This document shows positions 9,393 to 18,972 of a DNA stretch of 64,000 bases, in pieces. The translations under genes and the position numbers were made by a program. Numbering within the stretch: position 1 is the stretch's first letter; every line of letters begins with the position of its first letter. A model generated the notes under the pieces. The model ran no database searches and was not told the DNA's origin. It was given only the letters and a program-made list of their open reading frames with translations. The DNA is from Flavobacterium sp. PMTSA4 (lineage in GTDB: Bacteria; Bacteroidota; Bacteroidia; Flavobacteriales; Flavobacteriaceae): the NCBI RefSeq assembly GCF_032098525.1, contig NZ_CP134890.1:2604001-2668000 (forward strand), in the 5' to 3' direction.

Positions 9393-9890
9393 TTAATAGT
9401 TTAATAAAATGCAATCTATTTTTTTATCATTTTTAAAAGTAATAATCCAAATTTTTCCATAATCGTTTTCATCTAAATTTTGATATTTAGACTCATCAAT
9501 TAAACTATTTACTAATTTAGGACAAGTGTTTGAATGACCAACAACTAAGACTGTTTTACCTTTTTCAGTTGAAATTAAATCTTTCGCAAAACTCAAATCA
9601 TTTGGATTATAATTAACGATATCTAGTTTTTTGCTTGCAGCAATTGGCTGTAAAGTTTCAATTGTTCTTTTATAATTTGTAGAAAATAATTTGTCAATTT
9701 TTACGTCAACAAATAAATCTTTAAGTTTTTCGGCTCTTATTTTTCCAGCTTCTGATAATGAAGGATTTTTTGTTCCATCATTTTCTTTTTCAGCATGACG
9801 AGCTACAATAATTTTTGTTATTTCATCTTGAGAAAACACATTCAAACAAGTTGATAAAGCAAATATTATTAAGAAAATATTTTTTTTCAT
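9393..9890 (-). CDS. secreted histidine phosphatase superfamily protein
   Basis: Phosphoglycerate-mutase-like (SixA-type) phosphatase domain of 165 residues with a signal peptide (residues 1-20). The catalytic RHAEK motif follows soon after, and the second histidine is in VVGHSN. Start placed at 9890, where the ATG overlaps the surE stop by one base (TAATG), giving a proper signal peptide; the reading frame extends four codons further upstream. The export signal argues against a glycolytic mutase. Substrate unknown. Confidence 0.82.
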   Translation of the reverse strand: MKKNIFLIIFALSTCLNVFSQDEITKIIVARHAEKENDGTKNPSLSEAGKIRAEKLKDLFVDVKIDKLFSTNYKRTIETLQPIAASKKLDIVNYNPNDLSFAKDLISTEKGKTVLVVGHSNTCPKLVNSLIDESKYQNLDENDYGKIWIITFKNDKKIDCILLNY

Positions 9891-10660
9891 TACAAATCCC
9901 AAGTGTTTAAAGTTTGAATAGCGTGATGCGCTGTCATATCAAATTGAACTGGAACAACCGAAACATATCCGTTGGCCAATGCATATTCATCAGTGTCTTG
10001 ACCTTTGTCTTGATTTATAAATTCTCCAGTTAGCCAATAATAATCTTTTCCGAATGGAGATTTTCTTTTATCAAATTTTTCCATCCAATATGCTTTTGCC
10101 TGACGACAAATTTTTATTCCTTTAATTTCTTCAAATTTTAGTTTAGGAAAATTCACGTTTAAAATAGTTCCTTCAGGAATTTTTTTATTTAAAACTTCAA
10201 GAGCAATTTTTTTTATAAATGGTTTTGTAGGTTCAAAATCAGCATTCCAATTATAATCTGCCAACGAAAAACCTATTGCAGGAATTCCTTCTATTCCAGC
10301 TTCAACAGCTGCACTCATGGTTCCTGAATAAATAACATTTATAGAGGAATTTGAACCATGATTAATTCCTGAAACACACAAATCGGGTTTTTGTTTTAAA
10401 ATTTCATTCACAGCAAGTTTTACACAATCTACAGGCGTTCCAGAGCAATTGTACTCTGTGATTTCAGCATCTTCTTTGGAAACTTTGTCTAAATAAAGAG
10501 TATTATTTACTGTAATCGCATGTCCCATTCCGCTTTGTGGACTATCAGGCGCAACTACTACGACAGTTCCTATTTCAGACATGACTTCAATTAAAGTTCT
10601 GATTCCTGGTGCTGTAATTCCGTCATCGTTTGTAACTAGAATTAGAGGTTTGTTTTTCAT
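9890..10660 (-). CDS. surE: 5'/3'-nucleotidase SurE
   Basis: Metal-dependent nucleoside monophosphate phosphatase of 256 residues. The N-terminal TNDDGI motif supplies the metal-binding aspartates, followed by SGTPVDCVKLA and the conserved YSGTMSAAVEA segment. It is the first gene of a five-gene minus-strand series (surE, histidine phosphatase, lpxB, NlpC/P60, comEC) and is coupled to the second by a TAATG overlap. Confidence 0.96.
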   Translation of the reverse strand: MKNKPLILVTNDDGITAPGIRTLIEVMSEIGTVVVVAPDSPQSGMGHAITVNNTLYLDKVSKEDAEITEYNCSGTPVDCVKLAVNEILKQKPDLCVSGINHGSNSSINVIYSGTMSAAVEAGIEGIPAIGFSLADYNWNADFEPTKPFIKKIALEVLNKKIPEGTILNVNFPKLKFEEIKGIKICRQAKAYWMEKFDKRKSPFGKDYYWLTGEFINQDKGQDTDEYALANGYVSVVPVQFDMTAHHAIQTLNTWDL

Positions 10661-10680
10661 TTGTAGAATTTCAATTAAGG

Positions 10681-10688
10681 CAAAATTA
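10681..10688 (-). promoter_or_regulatory. possible -7 box of surE series
   Basis: TAATTTTG on the minus strand fits TAnnTTTG and lies 21 bases before the surE start. A TTG-like -33 is only found at a longer than usual distance. Confidence 0.35.
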
Positions 10689-10723
10689 ACCTTTTTTAAG
10701 GTTTATTTAAGTAACAATTTGAT

Positions 10724-10731
10724 TAACTTTG
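10724..10731 (+). promoter_or_regulatory. possible -7 box for the processing protease gene
   Basis: TAACTTTG fits TAnnTTTG and would give a leader of about 90 bases before the ATG at 10826. The -33 element is not clear. Confidence 0.35.
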
Positions 10732-10825
10732 GACTAATTCAACGTATGCTAAAGGTTAATTGTGATAAAAAAGAGTTAACATAAAATTTTGGCATAGTTT
10801 TTTATATATTTTAGTCGAATAATTA

Positions 10826-13000
10826 ATGAAACCTATTTTCCAGTTTATGAAAAGAAACTATAAATTTCTCTTGGCAGTGCTTGCCTTGTCAGTCGCCTTA
10901 TGGAGTTTTATCCCAAAAGAGAAAGCATCCGATCCCGAAAAAGATAAATTATTAATAGAACTTTTGACCTTTGTAATTGAAAAAGGACATTACAATCCTG
11001 CAGCGATTGACGATACTTTTTCTAAAGGAGTTTATAAAGATTATTTGGAAGCTTTAGATCCATCAAAGCGTTTCTTTTTGCAATCGGATATTGATGAATT
11101 TTCTAAATATGAAACTCTTATTGATGATCAAATTAACAACAAAGAGCTAACTTTTTTCGATTTGACTTATACTCGTTTGATTCAAAGAATGAACGAAAGC
11201 AAAAGTTATTATGAAGATGCATTAAGCAGTCCAATTGATTATAAAAAAGACGAATCTATAAGTACAGATTACGAGAAAATTCCTTATGCTAAAAATCAAA
11301 AAGAATTAAAAGACAGATGGAGAAAACAAGTTAAACTTTCAACGTTGTCTTCTTTGGTAGAAAAGCAAAAAGTGGAAGAAGAAAAGGCAAAATCAAAAGA
11401 TAATAAAGAAGCTCCAAAAACCTTTGAACAATTAGAAAAAGAAACAAGAGAATCAACTTTGAAATCTCTTAATGACAATTTTGGTTTTATCAAAGATTTA
11501 AATCGTGATGATTGGTTTTCAGTTTATATAAATGCGATTTCGTCAAGATTTGATCCACATACGTCTTATTTTGCACCTAATGAAAAAGAACGTTTTGATG
11601 TAAGCATGAGTGGAAAATTAGAAGGAATTGGCGCTAGACTTCAAAAGGAAAATGATTTTACCAAAATTACTGAACTTATTTCTGGTGGACCAGCTTGGCG
11701 AGGAAAACAATTAGAAGCAGGTGATTTAGTTTTAAAAGTAGCTCAGGCAAGCGGAGAACCAGTTGATGTTGTTGGAATGCGATTGGATGATGTTGTTAAA
11801 AAAATAAAAGGTCCAAAAGGGACAGAAGTAAAACTTACTGTTAAAAAACCAGATGGAAGTATTAAAGTAATTTCAATAATTAGAGATGAAGTTGAAATTG
11901 AGGAAACTTATGTGAAATCTAGTGTTGTAGAAATTGACGGGAATAAGTATGGAATTATTTATTTGCCAAAATTTTATATCGATTTTGAAAATAAAGACAG
12001 TCGTGATGCAGGAAAAGATGTTGCCAAAGAAGTGGAAAGATTAAAAGAACAAAATGTACAAGGAATTGTAATGGATGTTCGTGATAATGGTGGTGGTTCT
12101 TTGAAAACAGTTGTTGATATCGCAGGATTATTTATTGAGCAAGGACCAATTGTTCAAATTAAATCTGCTGCAGGGAAAAAAGAAGTTCTTTATGATAGAG
12201 ATTCAAAAGTACAATGGGACGGACCACTTGTTGTTATGATTAATGAGTTTTCAGCTTCGGCATCAGAGATTTTAGCTGCTGCGATACAAGATTATAAAAG
12301 AGGTGTTATTGTTGGAAGTAAACAATCATATGGTAAAGGTACGGTTCAAAATGTTATAGATTTAAATCAGTTTGTTCGCGGAAGTACTTATGGAGATTTA
12401 GGCGCATTAAAAACTACAACTCAAAAATTCTATAGAATTAACGGAGGTTCAACTCAACGAGAAGGTGTTAAAAGTGATGTTGTGATGCCTGATAAATATG
12501 AGTTTTTAAAAATGGGCGAAAAGGATGTTGACAATGCTATGCCTTGGGATAAAATTGATGCTGCAGATTATAAAGTTTGGGATAAGCAAAACAACTTTGA
12601 TTTAGCTATTGCTCAAAGTAAAGCTCGTTTGGAAAACAATCCTCAAATGCAGTTGATTGAAGATAATGCAAAATGGTTGGATGAGCGTAATAAAGACAAT
12701 GTATATAGTTTGCAAATAGACAAATTTAAAGCAGAACAAAAAGCTTTGGAGGAAAAAAATAAAAAATACAAGCCAATTACAGAATATAAAAATAGATTAG
12801 AATTTACATCGTTGCCATATGAAAATGAAATGGTTAAAGATGACCCAGTTTTAAAAGAGAAAAGAGATAGATGGCATGAAAGTCTATCAAAAGATGTTTA
12901 TATAGATGAAGCTTTACACATATTAAATGATATGCAAAATGGTTCTGAAAAGAAAGGTTTGACTAATAAAGTTAAAACAGAAAAAATAGTTAAATCGTAA
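10826..13000 (+). CDS. C-terminal processing peptidase (Prc/Tsp type, S41)
   Basis: Periplasmic serine protease of 724 residues that degrades or trims proteins by their C termini. An N-terminal membrane anchor or signal (about residues 13-28) is followed by the helical N-terminal domain, a PDZ domain (about 240-330) and the S41 catalytic core. The catalytic Ser is in EFSASASEI and the Lys in SYGKGTV, the usual Ser-Lys dyad. A C-terminal Tsp-specific extension follows, so the length matches E. coli Prc rather than short CtpA. It is divergent from surE and ends at a bidirectional terminator. Confidence 0.94.
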   Translation: MKPIFQFMKRNYKFLLAVLALSVALWSFIPKEKASDPEKDKLLIELLTFVIEKGHYNPAAIDDTFSKGVYKDYLEALDPSKRFFLQSDIDEFSKYETLIDDQINNKELTFFDLTYTRLIQRMNESKSYYEDALSSPIDYKKDESISTDYEKIPYAKNQKELKDRWRKQVKLSTLSSLVEKQKVEEEKAKSKDNKEAPKTFEQLEKETRESTLKSLNDNFGFIKDLNRDDWFSVYINAISSRFDPHTSYFAPNEKERFDVSMSGKLEGIGARLQKENDFTKITELISGGPAWRGKQLEAGDLVLKVAQASGEPVDVVGMRLDDVVKKIKGPKGTEVKLTVKKPDGSIKVISIIRDEVEIEETYVKSSVVEIDGNKYGIIYLPKFYIDFENKDSRDAGKDVAKEVERLKEQNVQGIVMDVRDNGGGSLKTVVDIAGLFIEQGPIVQIKSAAGKKEVLYDRDSKVQWDGPLVVMINEFSASASEILAAAIQDYKRGVIVGSKQSYGKGTVQNVIDLNQFVRGSTYGDLGALKTTTQKFYRINGGSTQREGVKSDVVMPDKYEFLKMGEKDVDNAMPWDKIDAADYKVWDKQNNFDLAIAQSKARLENNPQMQLIEDNAKWLDERNKDNVYSLQIDKFKAEQKALEEKNKKYKPITEYKNRLEFTSLPYENEMVKDDPVLKEKRDRWHESLSKDVYIDEALHILNDMQNGSEKKGLTNKVKTEKIVKS

Positions 13001-13012
13001 ATATTAAATAAT

Positions 13013-13043
13013 AAAAAAAGCCTCAAAACTGAGGCTTTTTTTA
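13013..13043. terminator. bidirectional terminator
   Basis: GCCTCA / TGAGGC stem (13020-13025 and 13030-13035) with an AAAC loop, flanked by an A-run and a T-run. It serves both the protease gene and the convergent gene ending at 13047. Confidence 0.85.
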
Positions 13044-13046
13044 TTG

Positions 13047-13505
13047 CTAATTTCTAAGTTTATTTAATTTTTTTTCAGCATCTGCGATATCTTCTTCTAG
13101 TTCTTTTATTTTTAATTGTTGTTTACTAATTCTTGAGTTTTCTTTTTCAATTTCTTCAGGACTAAGTTTGCCTTTTGATTTGTTTTTGGAAAATTTAGAC
13201 TGCATTTTGTCTAAATCTTTAATGGCATCTTCTCTTTTGTCTTTGTATTTTATTAATGCTTTTTCAGCTGATGAAATTCTTTTTTGTTCTTTTTCAAATT
13301 TCTTTTGTTCTTTTTCAAACTTCCTTTTTTCCTTTTCAAGTTTTCTTTGTTCTTTTAAGAGCTTTTCCTCGTTTTTTTGTTTTTCAAATAGTTCTTTTTC
13401 TTGATTTTTTTGAGATTCAATAGTTGTTATTGGTTTTACTTCTTGCGAAAAATTGTTTTGAAAGCAAAGCAAAAAAAGTGCTACAAGTGTTAAGTTTAAT
13501 TTCAT
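13047..13505 (-). CDS. secreted charged coiled-coil protein of unknown function
   Basis: Unrecognised protein of 152 residues. A signal peptide (MKLNLTLVALFLLCFQ, residues 1-20) is followed almost entirely by Lys/Glu/Gln-rich helix with repeated EKEQKKFEKEQK-like blocks, a strong coiled-coil pattern. The track frame begins 17 codons earlier, but the ATG at 13505 gives the signal peptide directly. Low-complexity KE-rich periplasmic proteins like this are common in Flavobacteriia. No catalytic motif is visible. The divergent nuclease gene starts 66 bases away. Confidence 0.7.
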   Translation of the reverse strand: MKLNLTLVALFLLCFQNNFSQEVKPITTIESQKNQEKELFEKQKNEEKLLKEQRKLEKEKRKFEKEQKKFEKEQKRISSAEKALIKYKDKREDAIKDLDKMQSKFSKNKSKGKLSPEEIEKENSRISKQQLKIKELEEDIADAEKKLNKLRN

Positions 13506-13570
13506 TATTTTTTTATTTTGAATTATATAGGTTAATTTTATCAAAGATTGTTCCAAACAACCTTAAAGAT

Positions 13571-14356
13571 ATGAAAAAAGTTTCAGTGTGTTTTCTTTTT
13601 ATAATGCTTACGTTTTCATGTAAATTGAATAATGAAGAGGATACTTTAAAAACTAATAGTTATATCCCTGAAAATGAGTCTGCTTACTATTTGCCAACAT
13701 CTACTACTAATCAAATAGTTTATCATAGCAATTATACATTGTCTTATAATGAAAAATTTGAGCAAGCCGAATGGGTTGCTTATTTTTTGAAAAAAGAAAA
13801 TTTAAAAAGCATTGAATTTAAAAGACCTTATTTTATAGAAGATAATAAGGTCACTACACATTCAGCTGATTGGAGAAATTATAAAAATTCGGGTTATGAT
13901 AAAGGACATCTTTGTCCGGCAGGTGATATGAAGTTTTCTAAAAGTGCTTATGAAGAAACTTTTTTAACGTCTAATATTTCTCCTCAGAAGCATGATTTTA
14001 ACTCTGGAATCTGGAATCGATTAGAACAAAAAGTAAGGTATTGGGCAGAGAAGAACGGAGATTTGTATGTGATATCTGGTGGAGTTTTAACAGATGATTT
14101 AAAAACAATTGGAATCGAAAAAGTAGCTGTACCTAACTATTTTTATAAAATAATTGCTTCTCAAAATAATGGTAATTTAAAAATAATTGCTTTCCTTTTG
14201 CCTCATGAAAATTCCAATAAACCACTCTATAAATATGTGACTTCGGTTGATGAAATTGAAAAATTAACAAAGATTGATTTCTTTGCTAAGCTTGAAGATT
14301 CTTTAGAAAATCAACTCGAAAAAAATAGTGATTATAAAGATTGGAGTTTTAATTAA
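13571..14356 (+). CDS. DNA/RNA non-specific endonuclease, lipoprotein
   Basis: Secreted beta-beta-alpha-metal nuclease (NUC1/Serratia type) of 261 residues. It begins with a lipoprotein signal (TFSC, Cys17). The active-site motif DKGHLCPAGDM at residues 110-120 corresponds to DRGH, with His113 as the likely general base, and an Asn/Glu metal site follows in the FNSGIWNRLE region. Start chosen at 13571 because it begins the lipoprotein signal; an open frame further upstream runs antisense to the neighbouring gene. It may degrade extracellular nucleic acid for nutrition or defence; role inferred. Confidence 0.88.
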   Translation: MKKVSVCFLFIMLTFSCKLNNEEDTLKTNSYIPENESAYYLPTSTTNQIVYHSNYTLSYNEKFEQAEWVAYFLKKENLKSIEFKRPYFIEDNKVTTHSADWRNYKNSGYDKGHLCPAGDMKFSKSAYEETFLTSNISPQKHDFNSGIWNRLEQKVRYWAEKNGDLYVISGGVLTDDLKTIGIEKVAVPNYFYKIIASQNNGNLKIIAFLLPHENSNKPLYKYVTSVDEIEKLTKIDFFAKLEDSLENQLEKNSDYKDWSFN

Positions 14357-14357
14357 A

Positions 14358-15620
14358 CTACCATTCATTTACTTTGTTTGCATCCATTTTTAGGAATATA
14401 AACAGTAAAATTGTAAATCCCCAAAGACCAGAACCACCATAGGAAAAGAATGGAAGCGGAACTCCAATTGTTGGAAAAATACCAACAACCATAGAGATAT
14501 TTACAAAAAAGTGAATAAACAAAATTCCTGCTACACAATAACCGTAGACTCGGCTGAATTTAGTTTTTTGCCGTTCGGCGAGATATAAAATTCTTCCAAA
14601 TAGGATTAGGAATAAAGCAACAATAAATATTGAACCTAAGAAACCCCATTCTTCACCAACGGTTGTGAAAATATAATCGGTATGTTGTTCAGGAACAAAA
14701 CCGCCTTTTGTTTGCGTTCCTTCAAGATAGCCTTTTCCAAACCAACCTCCAGAACCAATTGCTATTTCAGATTGATTGGTGTTATATCCAACACCTTTCA
14801 TATCTACTTCTTTACCAAGTAATATATTGAATCTATCTCGGTGATGTTGTTTGAATACATTATCAAAAACATAATCAACCGAAAAGACAAAACCAGAAAT
14901 GAGCACAAAAATAATAGTGCTTAAAATCCAATTTCTATCAATCATTTTACTTCTTATGTGAATAAATAATATTACAAAAAGAGCTATCAATATAATCACA
15001 TAGGGTTTGAGAATTAGAGCTAAAATAAAGAGTAAAATGGCAATAAAACCTGTCCAAAGATACCATGCTGGAAATCCTTCGCGGTATAAAACCACAAAAA
15101 AGATAGAATAAATTAAGGCACTACCAGGATCGGGTTGTGGTAGGATAAGTAAAATTGGTAAAAATATAATAATCATTGCTTGCACTTGCCTGTTGAAATC
15201 TTTCAAATTGACTTGTACATCGCTTAGATATTTTGCTAATGCTAATGCTGTTGCAGTTTTTGCAAATTCAGATGGTTGTAATGTGAAACTTCCAATGGCA
15301 TACCAACATCTTTGTCCGGCAATAGTTTTTCCAAATATGAAAAGCCCAGCCAGTGATAAAAGAGAAATTGCAAAAATGATAATTGAATATTTTTCGAAAA
15401 ATTTAGCATCAATCGCCATTACGCTAAAAATTAATGGAATAGTGAAAAGGATGAATAAAAACTGTTTACCATAAATTTGAGTAACATCAAAAATAGAACT
15501 TTCACCTTCAATACTCGATAATGAAGATGAATAGATGTTAAGCCAACCTAATATCACTAAAATGATATAAATTACTATACTTAACCAGTCTAAATTGTTT
15601 GCTACGCTTTGGTTTTTCAT
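14358..15620 (-). CDS. rodA: rod shape-determining SEDS glycosyltransferase RodA
   Basis: SEDS-family peptidoglycan polymerase of 420 residues, mostly transmembrane helix. It works with the PBP2 transpeptidase encoded just upstream to build the side wall. Family segments seen include QPSEFAK near residue 115, QPDPGSALI near 160 and the C-terminal GVPLPFFSYGGSG. It is the last gene of the mreBCD-mrdA-rodA series; 10 bases separate it from mrdA. It converges with the nuclease gene one base away. Confidence 0.96.
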   Translation of the reverse strand: MKNQSVANNLDWLSIVIYIILVILGWLNIYSSSLSSIEGESSIFDVTQIYGKQFLFILFTIPLIFSVMAIDAKFFEKYSIIIFAISLLSLAGLFIFGKTIAGQRCWYAIGSFTLQPSEFAKTATALALAKYLSDVQVNLKDFNRQVQAMIIIFLPILLILPQPDPGSALIYSIFFVVLYREGFPAWYLWTGFIAILLFILALILKPYVIILIALFVILFIHIRSKMIDRNWILSTIIFVLISGFVFSVDYVFDNVFKQHHRDRFNILLGKEVDMKGVGYNTNQSEIAIGSGGWFGKGYLEGTQTKGGFVPEQHTDYIFTTVGEEWGFLGSIFIVALFLILFGRILYLAERQKTKFSRVYGYCVAGILFIHFFVNISMVVGIFPTIGVPLPFFSYGGSGLWGFTILLFIFLKMDANKVNEW

Positions 15621-15630
15621 TTTTTTGAAA

Positions 15631-17565
15631 TTAATTTTCTGTAGGTTCAGTTACTTTAATTTCATCTTCTTTTTTAATTTCCGTATTCAATGGTTTTGAT
15701 ACAGTTGTATTGATTAACGTATCAACAATTGGTTTAGAAATGTATTTGTTATATTCGGCTTGTAAACTTCCTTCTAACATTCTTTTTTCAAGATCTTTTC
15801 TCGAAATTTTTCTGTTAATATATTTTTCAATCATTAAGGTTGTAATTGGTCCTGCCCATCGTGCACCCCAATATCCATTTTCTACGAATACTGCAATAGC
15901 AATTTTTGGATTATCCTTTGGCGCAAACGCAACAAAAATAGAGTGGTCTTGAAGTTTTACTCTTTTTCCGTTTATTTTAGCATAGTTTTCAGCGGTTCCT
16001 GTTTTACCACAAATTTGAATTCCTTCAACTCCTAAACCTCTAGCCGTTCCTAGATTATAAACATCGTACAATCCTTCAATTACTGGTTCAAAATGTTTTC
16101 TGTCAATTGTTGTTTGATGTTTGGTTCTAAACTTTTTATCAATAACATCACCTTTAATTTTTTTGATGATATGTGGCGTATAATAATAACCTCTATTGGC
16201 TACTGTAGCAATCATATTTGCCAATTGCATTGGTGTCATCAAAACTTCTCCTTGACCAATTGCGTTTGAAACAATTGTTTTACTATCCCAATTCCAACCT
16301 GGATACATTTTTTTATAAGTTTTTGAAGTTGGAATTTTTCCTCTTCTTCCTGTTGGTAAATCATAACCCATAAATTCACCTAATCCAAAACTTTTTAAAT
16401 GATTACTCCATGCATCAACTCCATCAGCAGGTTTTACATATTTGTTAATTGTTTTCATGTAAACGTTAGCAAAATAGGTGTTACAAGAATTATAAAATCC
16501 ATTATGCAATTTTGAAACTCCCGAATCGTGACATCTCATAAAACGACCACGAGCATAACTGAATCCATGATGACAAACAAAGGAAGTTTCAGTATCAATA
16601 ACACCTTCTTGTAATCCAACTAAACCAGTTAATATTTTAAAAGGTGAACCAGGTGTATATTCTGCCAACAAACCTCTATCATACAAAGGTTTTGCAATTG
16701 AATCATGATACAACATGGTGTAGTTTTTTGAACGTTGTCTTCCTACTAAAATTGCTGGATCATATGATGGTGCAGTTACTAAGGCTAATATTTCACCAGT
16801 TTTTGGTTCAATAGCAACAATTCCACCGCGTTTATTAATCATTAATTGTTCGCCATATTTTTGTAATTCAGCATCAATTGATAATGTGATGTCTTTTCCT
16901 TGCACAGCAATAGTGTCAAATTTACCATCTTTATACGAAGCAATATCTCTATTGAATTTGTCTTTTTGGATGTATTTTACACCTTTTACACCACGAAGAA
17001 TTTCTTCATAACTTTCTTCAACTCCTTGTTTACCAATTAAATCACCACTGATGTAGTATTTGTTTTTTTTAATAATTCCTTCATTAACTTGAGTAATAAA
17101 TCCAAAAACGTTAGCGCCACAATCTACTTGATAATCACGCAATGAACGTTTTTGAATGTAAAAACCATCAAATTTTCGCTGTTTTTCTTGAAAAGCAGCA
17201 TATTCCATTTTGTTTAATTGGGGTAAAAAAACTGAAGGTAATCTTGGACTATAAACTTTTGCTTTAGCAATTTTCTTTTCAAAATCTTCTTTTGTAATGC
17301 TTAGTAAGCTGCAAAATTCAGTTGTGTCGATTTCTTTGACATCTTTTGGTATAACCATAATGTCATATGAAGGTTGATTGGCTACTAAAAGTTTTCCGTA
17401 TCTATCATAAATATAGCCACGTTCAGGATAATCGTATTTGATTTTTATGGCATTGTTGTCTGATTTTAATTTTAGACTATCATCTATAATTTGAAGATAA
17501 AAAAGCCTAGCAACAATTAAAATTGAAGCAATGATAATGATTGTTGGAAACAAAACTTTTCTCAT
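15631..17565 (-). CDS. mrdA: penicillin-binding protein 2 (elongation transpeptidase)
   Basis: Class B PBP of 644 residues, anchored by an N-terminal helix (residues 7-25), that cross-links peptidoglycan in the elongasome. The dimerisation domain precedes the transpeptidase domain, in which all three active-site motifs are seen: SPFK (SxxK), SCN (SxN) and KTGTAEN (KTG). The C-terminal tail of about 50 residues is hydrophilic and rich in Lys, Glu and Thr. It overlaps the mreD stop by four bases, showing coupling in the rod operon. Confidence 0.96.
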   Translation of the reverse strand: MRKVLFPTIIIIASILIVARLFYLQIIDDSLKLKSDNNAIKIKYDYPERGYIYDRYGKLLVANQPSYDIMVIPKDVKEIDTTEFCSLLSITKEDFEKKIAKAKVYSPRLPSVFLPQLNKMEYAAFQEKQRKFDGFYIQKRSLRDYQVDCGANVFGFITQVNEGIIKKNKYYISGDLIGKQGVEESYEEILRGVKGVKYIQKDKFNRDIASYKDGKFDTIAVQGKDITLSIDAELQKYGEQLMINKRGGIVAIEPKTGEILALVTAPSYDPAILVGRQRSKNYTMLYHDSIAKPLYDRGLLAEYTPGSPFKILTGLVGLQEGVIDTETSFVCHHGFSYARGRFMRCHDSGVSKLHNGFYNSCNTYFANVYMKTINKYVKPADGVDAWSNHLKSFGLGEFMGYDLPTGRRGKIPTSKTYKKMYPGWNWDSKTIVSNAIGQGEVLMTPMQLANMIATVANRGYYYTPHIIKKIKGDVIDKKFRTKHQTTIDRKHFEPVIEGLYDVYNLGTARGLGVEGIQICGKTGTAENYAKINGKRVKLQDHSIFVAFAPKDNPKIAIAVFVENGYWGARWAGPITTLMIEKYINRKISRKDLEKRMLEGSLQAEYNKYISKPIVDTLINTTVSKPLNTEIKKEDEIKVTEPTEN

Positions 17566-18068
17566 CGTTTGCTTGGCTTAATGATATAGATTATTAAAAT
17601 ACAGGTTATAATTGTAAATATTGTGCTAAAAATAGTTCTCAAAAATATATCCCAAAAGAAACTAATTTTAAAAACTTCTAAAATAAATAACGTAAAATGG
17701 TGAATTACAACCGCTATCAATATAAAAGAAAAGCGTTCGGGAGTTAAAACATCATTGAGTTTTACGGTTTGATATTCATAACTTAGTCCAAAGGAAAATT
17801 TGAAAATTGCTGGTCTAAAATAGGCTAGAACCAAACAAGAAGCGGCATGAACTCCGCCAGAATTCCAAAACATATCCATAATCAAACCAAGAAAAAAACT
17901 CGCAAGTAAAAGTCCTAATTTGTTCCCATTTACAGGAAAAAGAATGATGAACAGAATATAAGGATAAGGATTAATATATCCAAATAAATCAAGACGATTA
18001 AAAATTAACACTTGAGCCAAAAGCAATAAAATGAAACGGGCAATATTTACTAATAAAGTACTATTCAT
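17562..18068 (-). CDS. mreD: rod shape-determining protein MreD
   Basis: Small integral membrane protein of 168 residues with about five helices, a scaffold linking MreC to the elongasome. Start set at 18068: this overlaps the mreC stop by eight bases and yields MNSTLLVNIARF, directly followed by the first helix; seven more codons are open upstream. Sequence is poorly conserved in this family, so the call rests partly on its position between mreC and mrdA. Confidence 0.9.
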   Translation of the reverse strand: MNSTLLVNIARFILLLLAQVLIFNRLDLFGYINPYPYILFIILFPVNGNKLGLLLASFFLGLIMDMFWNSGGVHAASCLVLAYFRPAIFKFSFGLSYEYQTVKLNDVLTPERFSFILIAVVIHHFTLFILEVFKISFFWDIFLRTIFSTIFTIITCILIIYIIKPSKR

Positions 18069-18885
18069 CTTTTTTAGTTTCTTTTTCAAGTTTCATTACT
18101 TCGTCTCTGTCTTTAGTTTTGATAACATACACATAGCCCAAATTAGTCATATCATTGAACAACTTAACGTCTAAAGTGTAATAATTTGTAACATTGTCGG
18201 TATATATTTTTTCAATAGTTCCTATTCCAATATTTTCTGGGAAAATAACCGATTGTCCACCAGTTACAATAGTATCGCCTCGACGAACAGACGCTAATCT
18301 TGGAACATCAATCAACTGAACATACCCAGTACTTTTTCCATTCCATACTAAAGAACCAAAGTGATTTGATTTTTTAATTTTAGCATTAATTCTCGATTGA
18401 ACATTTAAAATACTAACCACTGTAGCATATTTTGGAGAAGTTTTTTCCACAATTCCAATAATTCCAGCGCTATTGATTACACCCATGTCGGTTTTAACTC
18501 CTGAATTTGAACCGTTGTTTAGTGTCAAATAGTTTTCATGTGTGCTGTATGAATTGTGAATTACTTTTGAAACGATTATTTCTGCTTTGTCAATTCCTTT
18601 AACATTTACATTCGGTGTTAAAGTTGTGTCTTTTTGATTGAATAAAATGGATTTCAAACGAGCATTTTCTAGTGCTAATTCTTCATTTTGTTTTCTTAGT
18701 CCAAAGTATTCATTTACATTATTCATTTGCTGATAAACGCCACCAGTCAAAAAATTTGCAGAACTTATTATTTTACTTCTATGGTAGGAATGCGATTGGA
18801 TTGTCAACGACAAGGAAATAATTAATAGCAGCAAAAACAGTAGTCGATAACTGTTTTTTAATATGAAACTAAAAATTTGCTGCAT
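18061..18885 (-). CDS. mreC: rod shape-determining protein MreC
   Basis: Periplasmic elongasome scaffold of 274 residues. It has one N-terminal membrane anchor (residues 12-28), a coiled-coil section (about 60-90, ELALENARLKSIL) and the beta-rich MreC domain with the typical SGIIGIV-like and GDTIVTGG segments. It lies 87 bases after mreB and overlaps mreD. Confidence 0.95.
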   Translation of the reverse strand: MQQIFSFILKNSYRLLFLLLLIISLSLTIQSHSYHRSKIISSANFLTGGVYQQMNNVNEYFGLRKQNEELALENARLKSILFNQKDTTLTPNVNVKGIDKAEIIVSKVIHNSYSTHENYLTLNNGSNSGVKTDMGVINSAGIIGIVEKTSPKYATVVSILNVQSRINAKIKKSNHFGSLVWNGKSTGYVQLIDVPRLASVRRGDTIVTGGQSVIFPENIGIGTIEKIYTDNVTNYYTLDVKLFNDMTNLGYVYVIKTKDRDEVMKLEKETKKDE

Positions 18886-18908
18886 CGTTTAAAAAGTTAT
18901 AAAATTTC

Positions 18909-18956
18909 AAATTCCAAACTCCAAAAATTATTACAAATGCTTGGAATTTGGAATTT
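18909..18956. repeat. 16-base inverted repeat between mreB and mreC
   Basis: AAATTCCAAACTCCAA (18909-18924) and TTGGAATTTGGAATTT (18941-18956) pair over 16 positions with one mismatch around a 16-base loop. No T-run follows in either direction, so it is not a standard terminator; it could be an mRNA processing or stability hairpin. Confidence 0.6.
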
Positions 18957-18972
18957 TCTATAATTGGATTTT

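Noticed and set aside
13168..13404. Plus-strand Ser/Phe-rich frame opposite the coiled-coil protein
   Set aside because: Reverse complement of the Lys/Glu-rich repeat codons; no evidence of its own.
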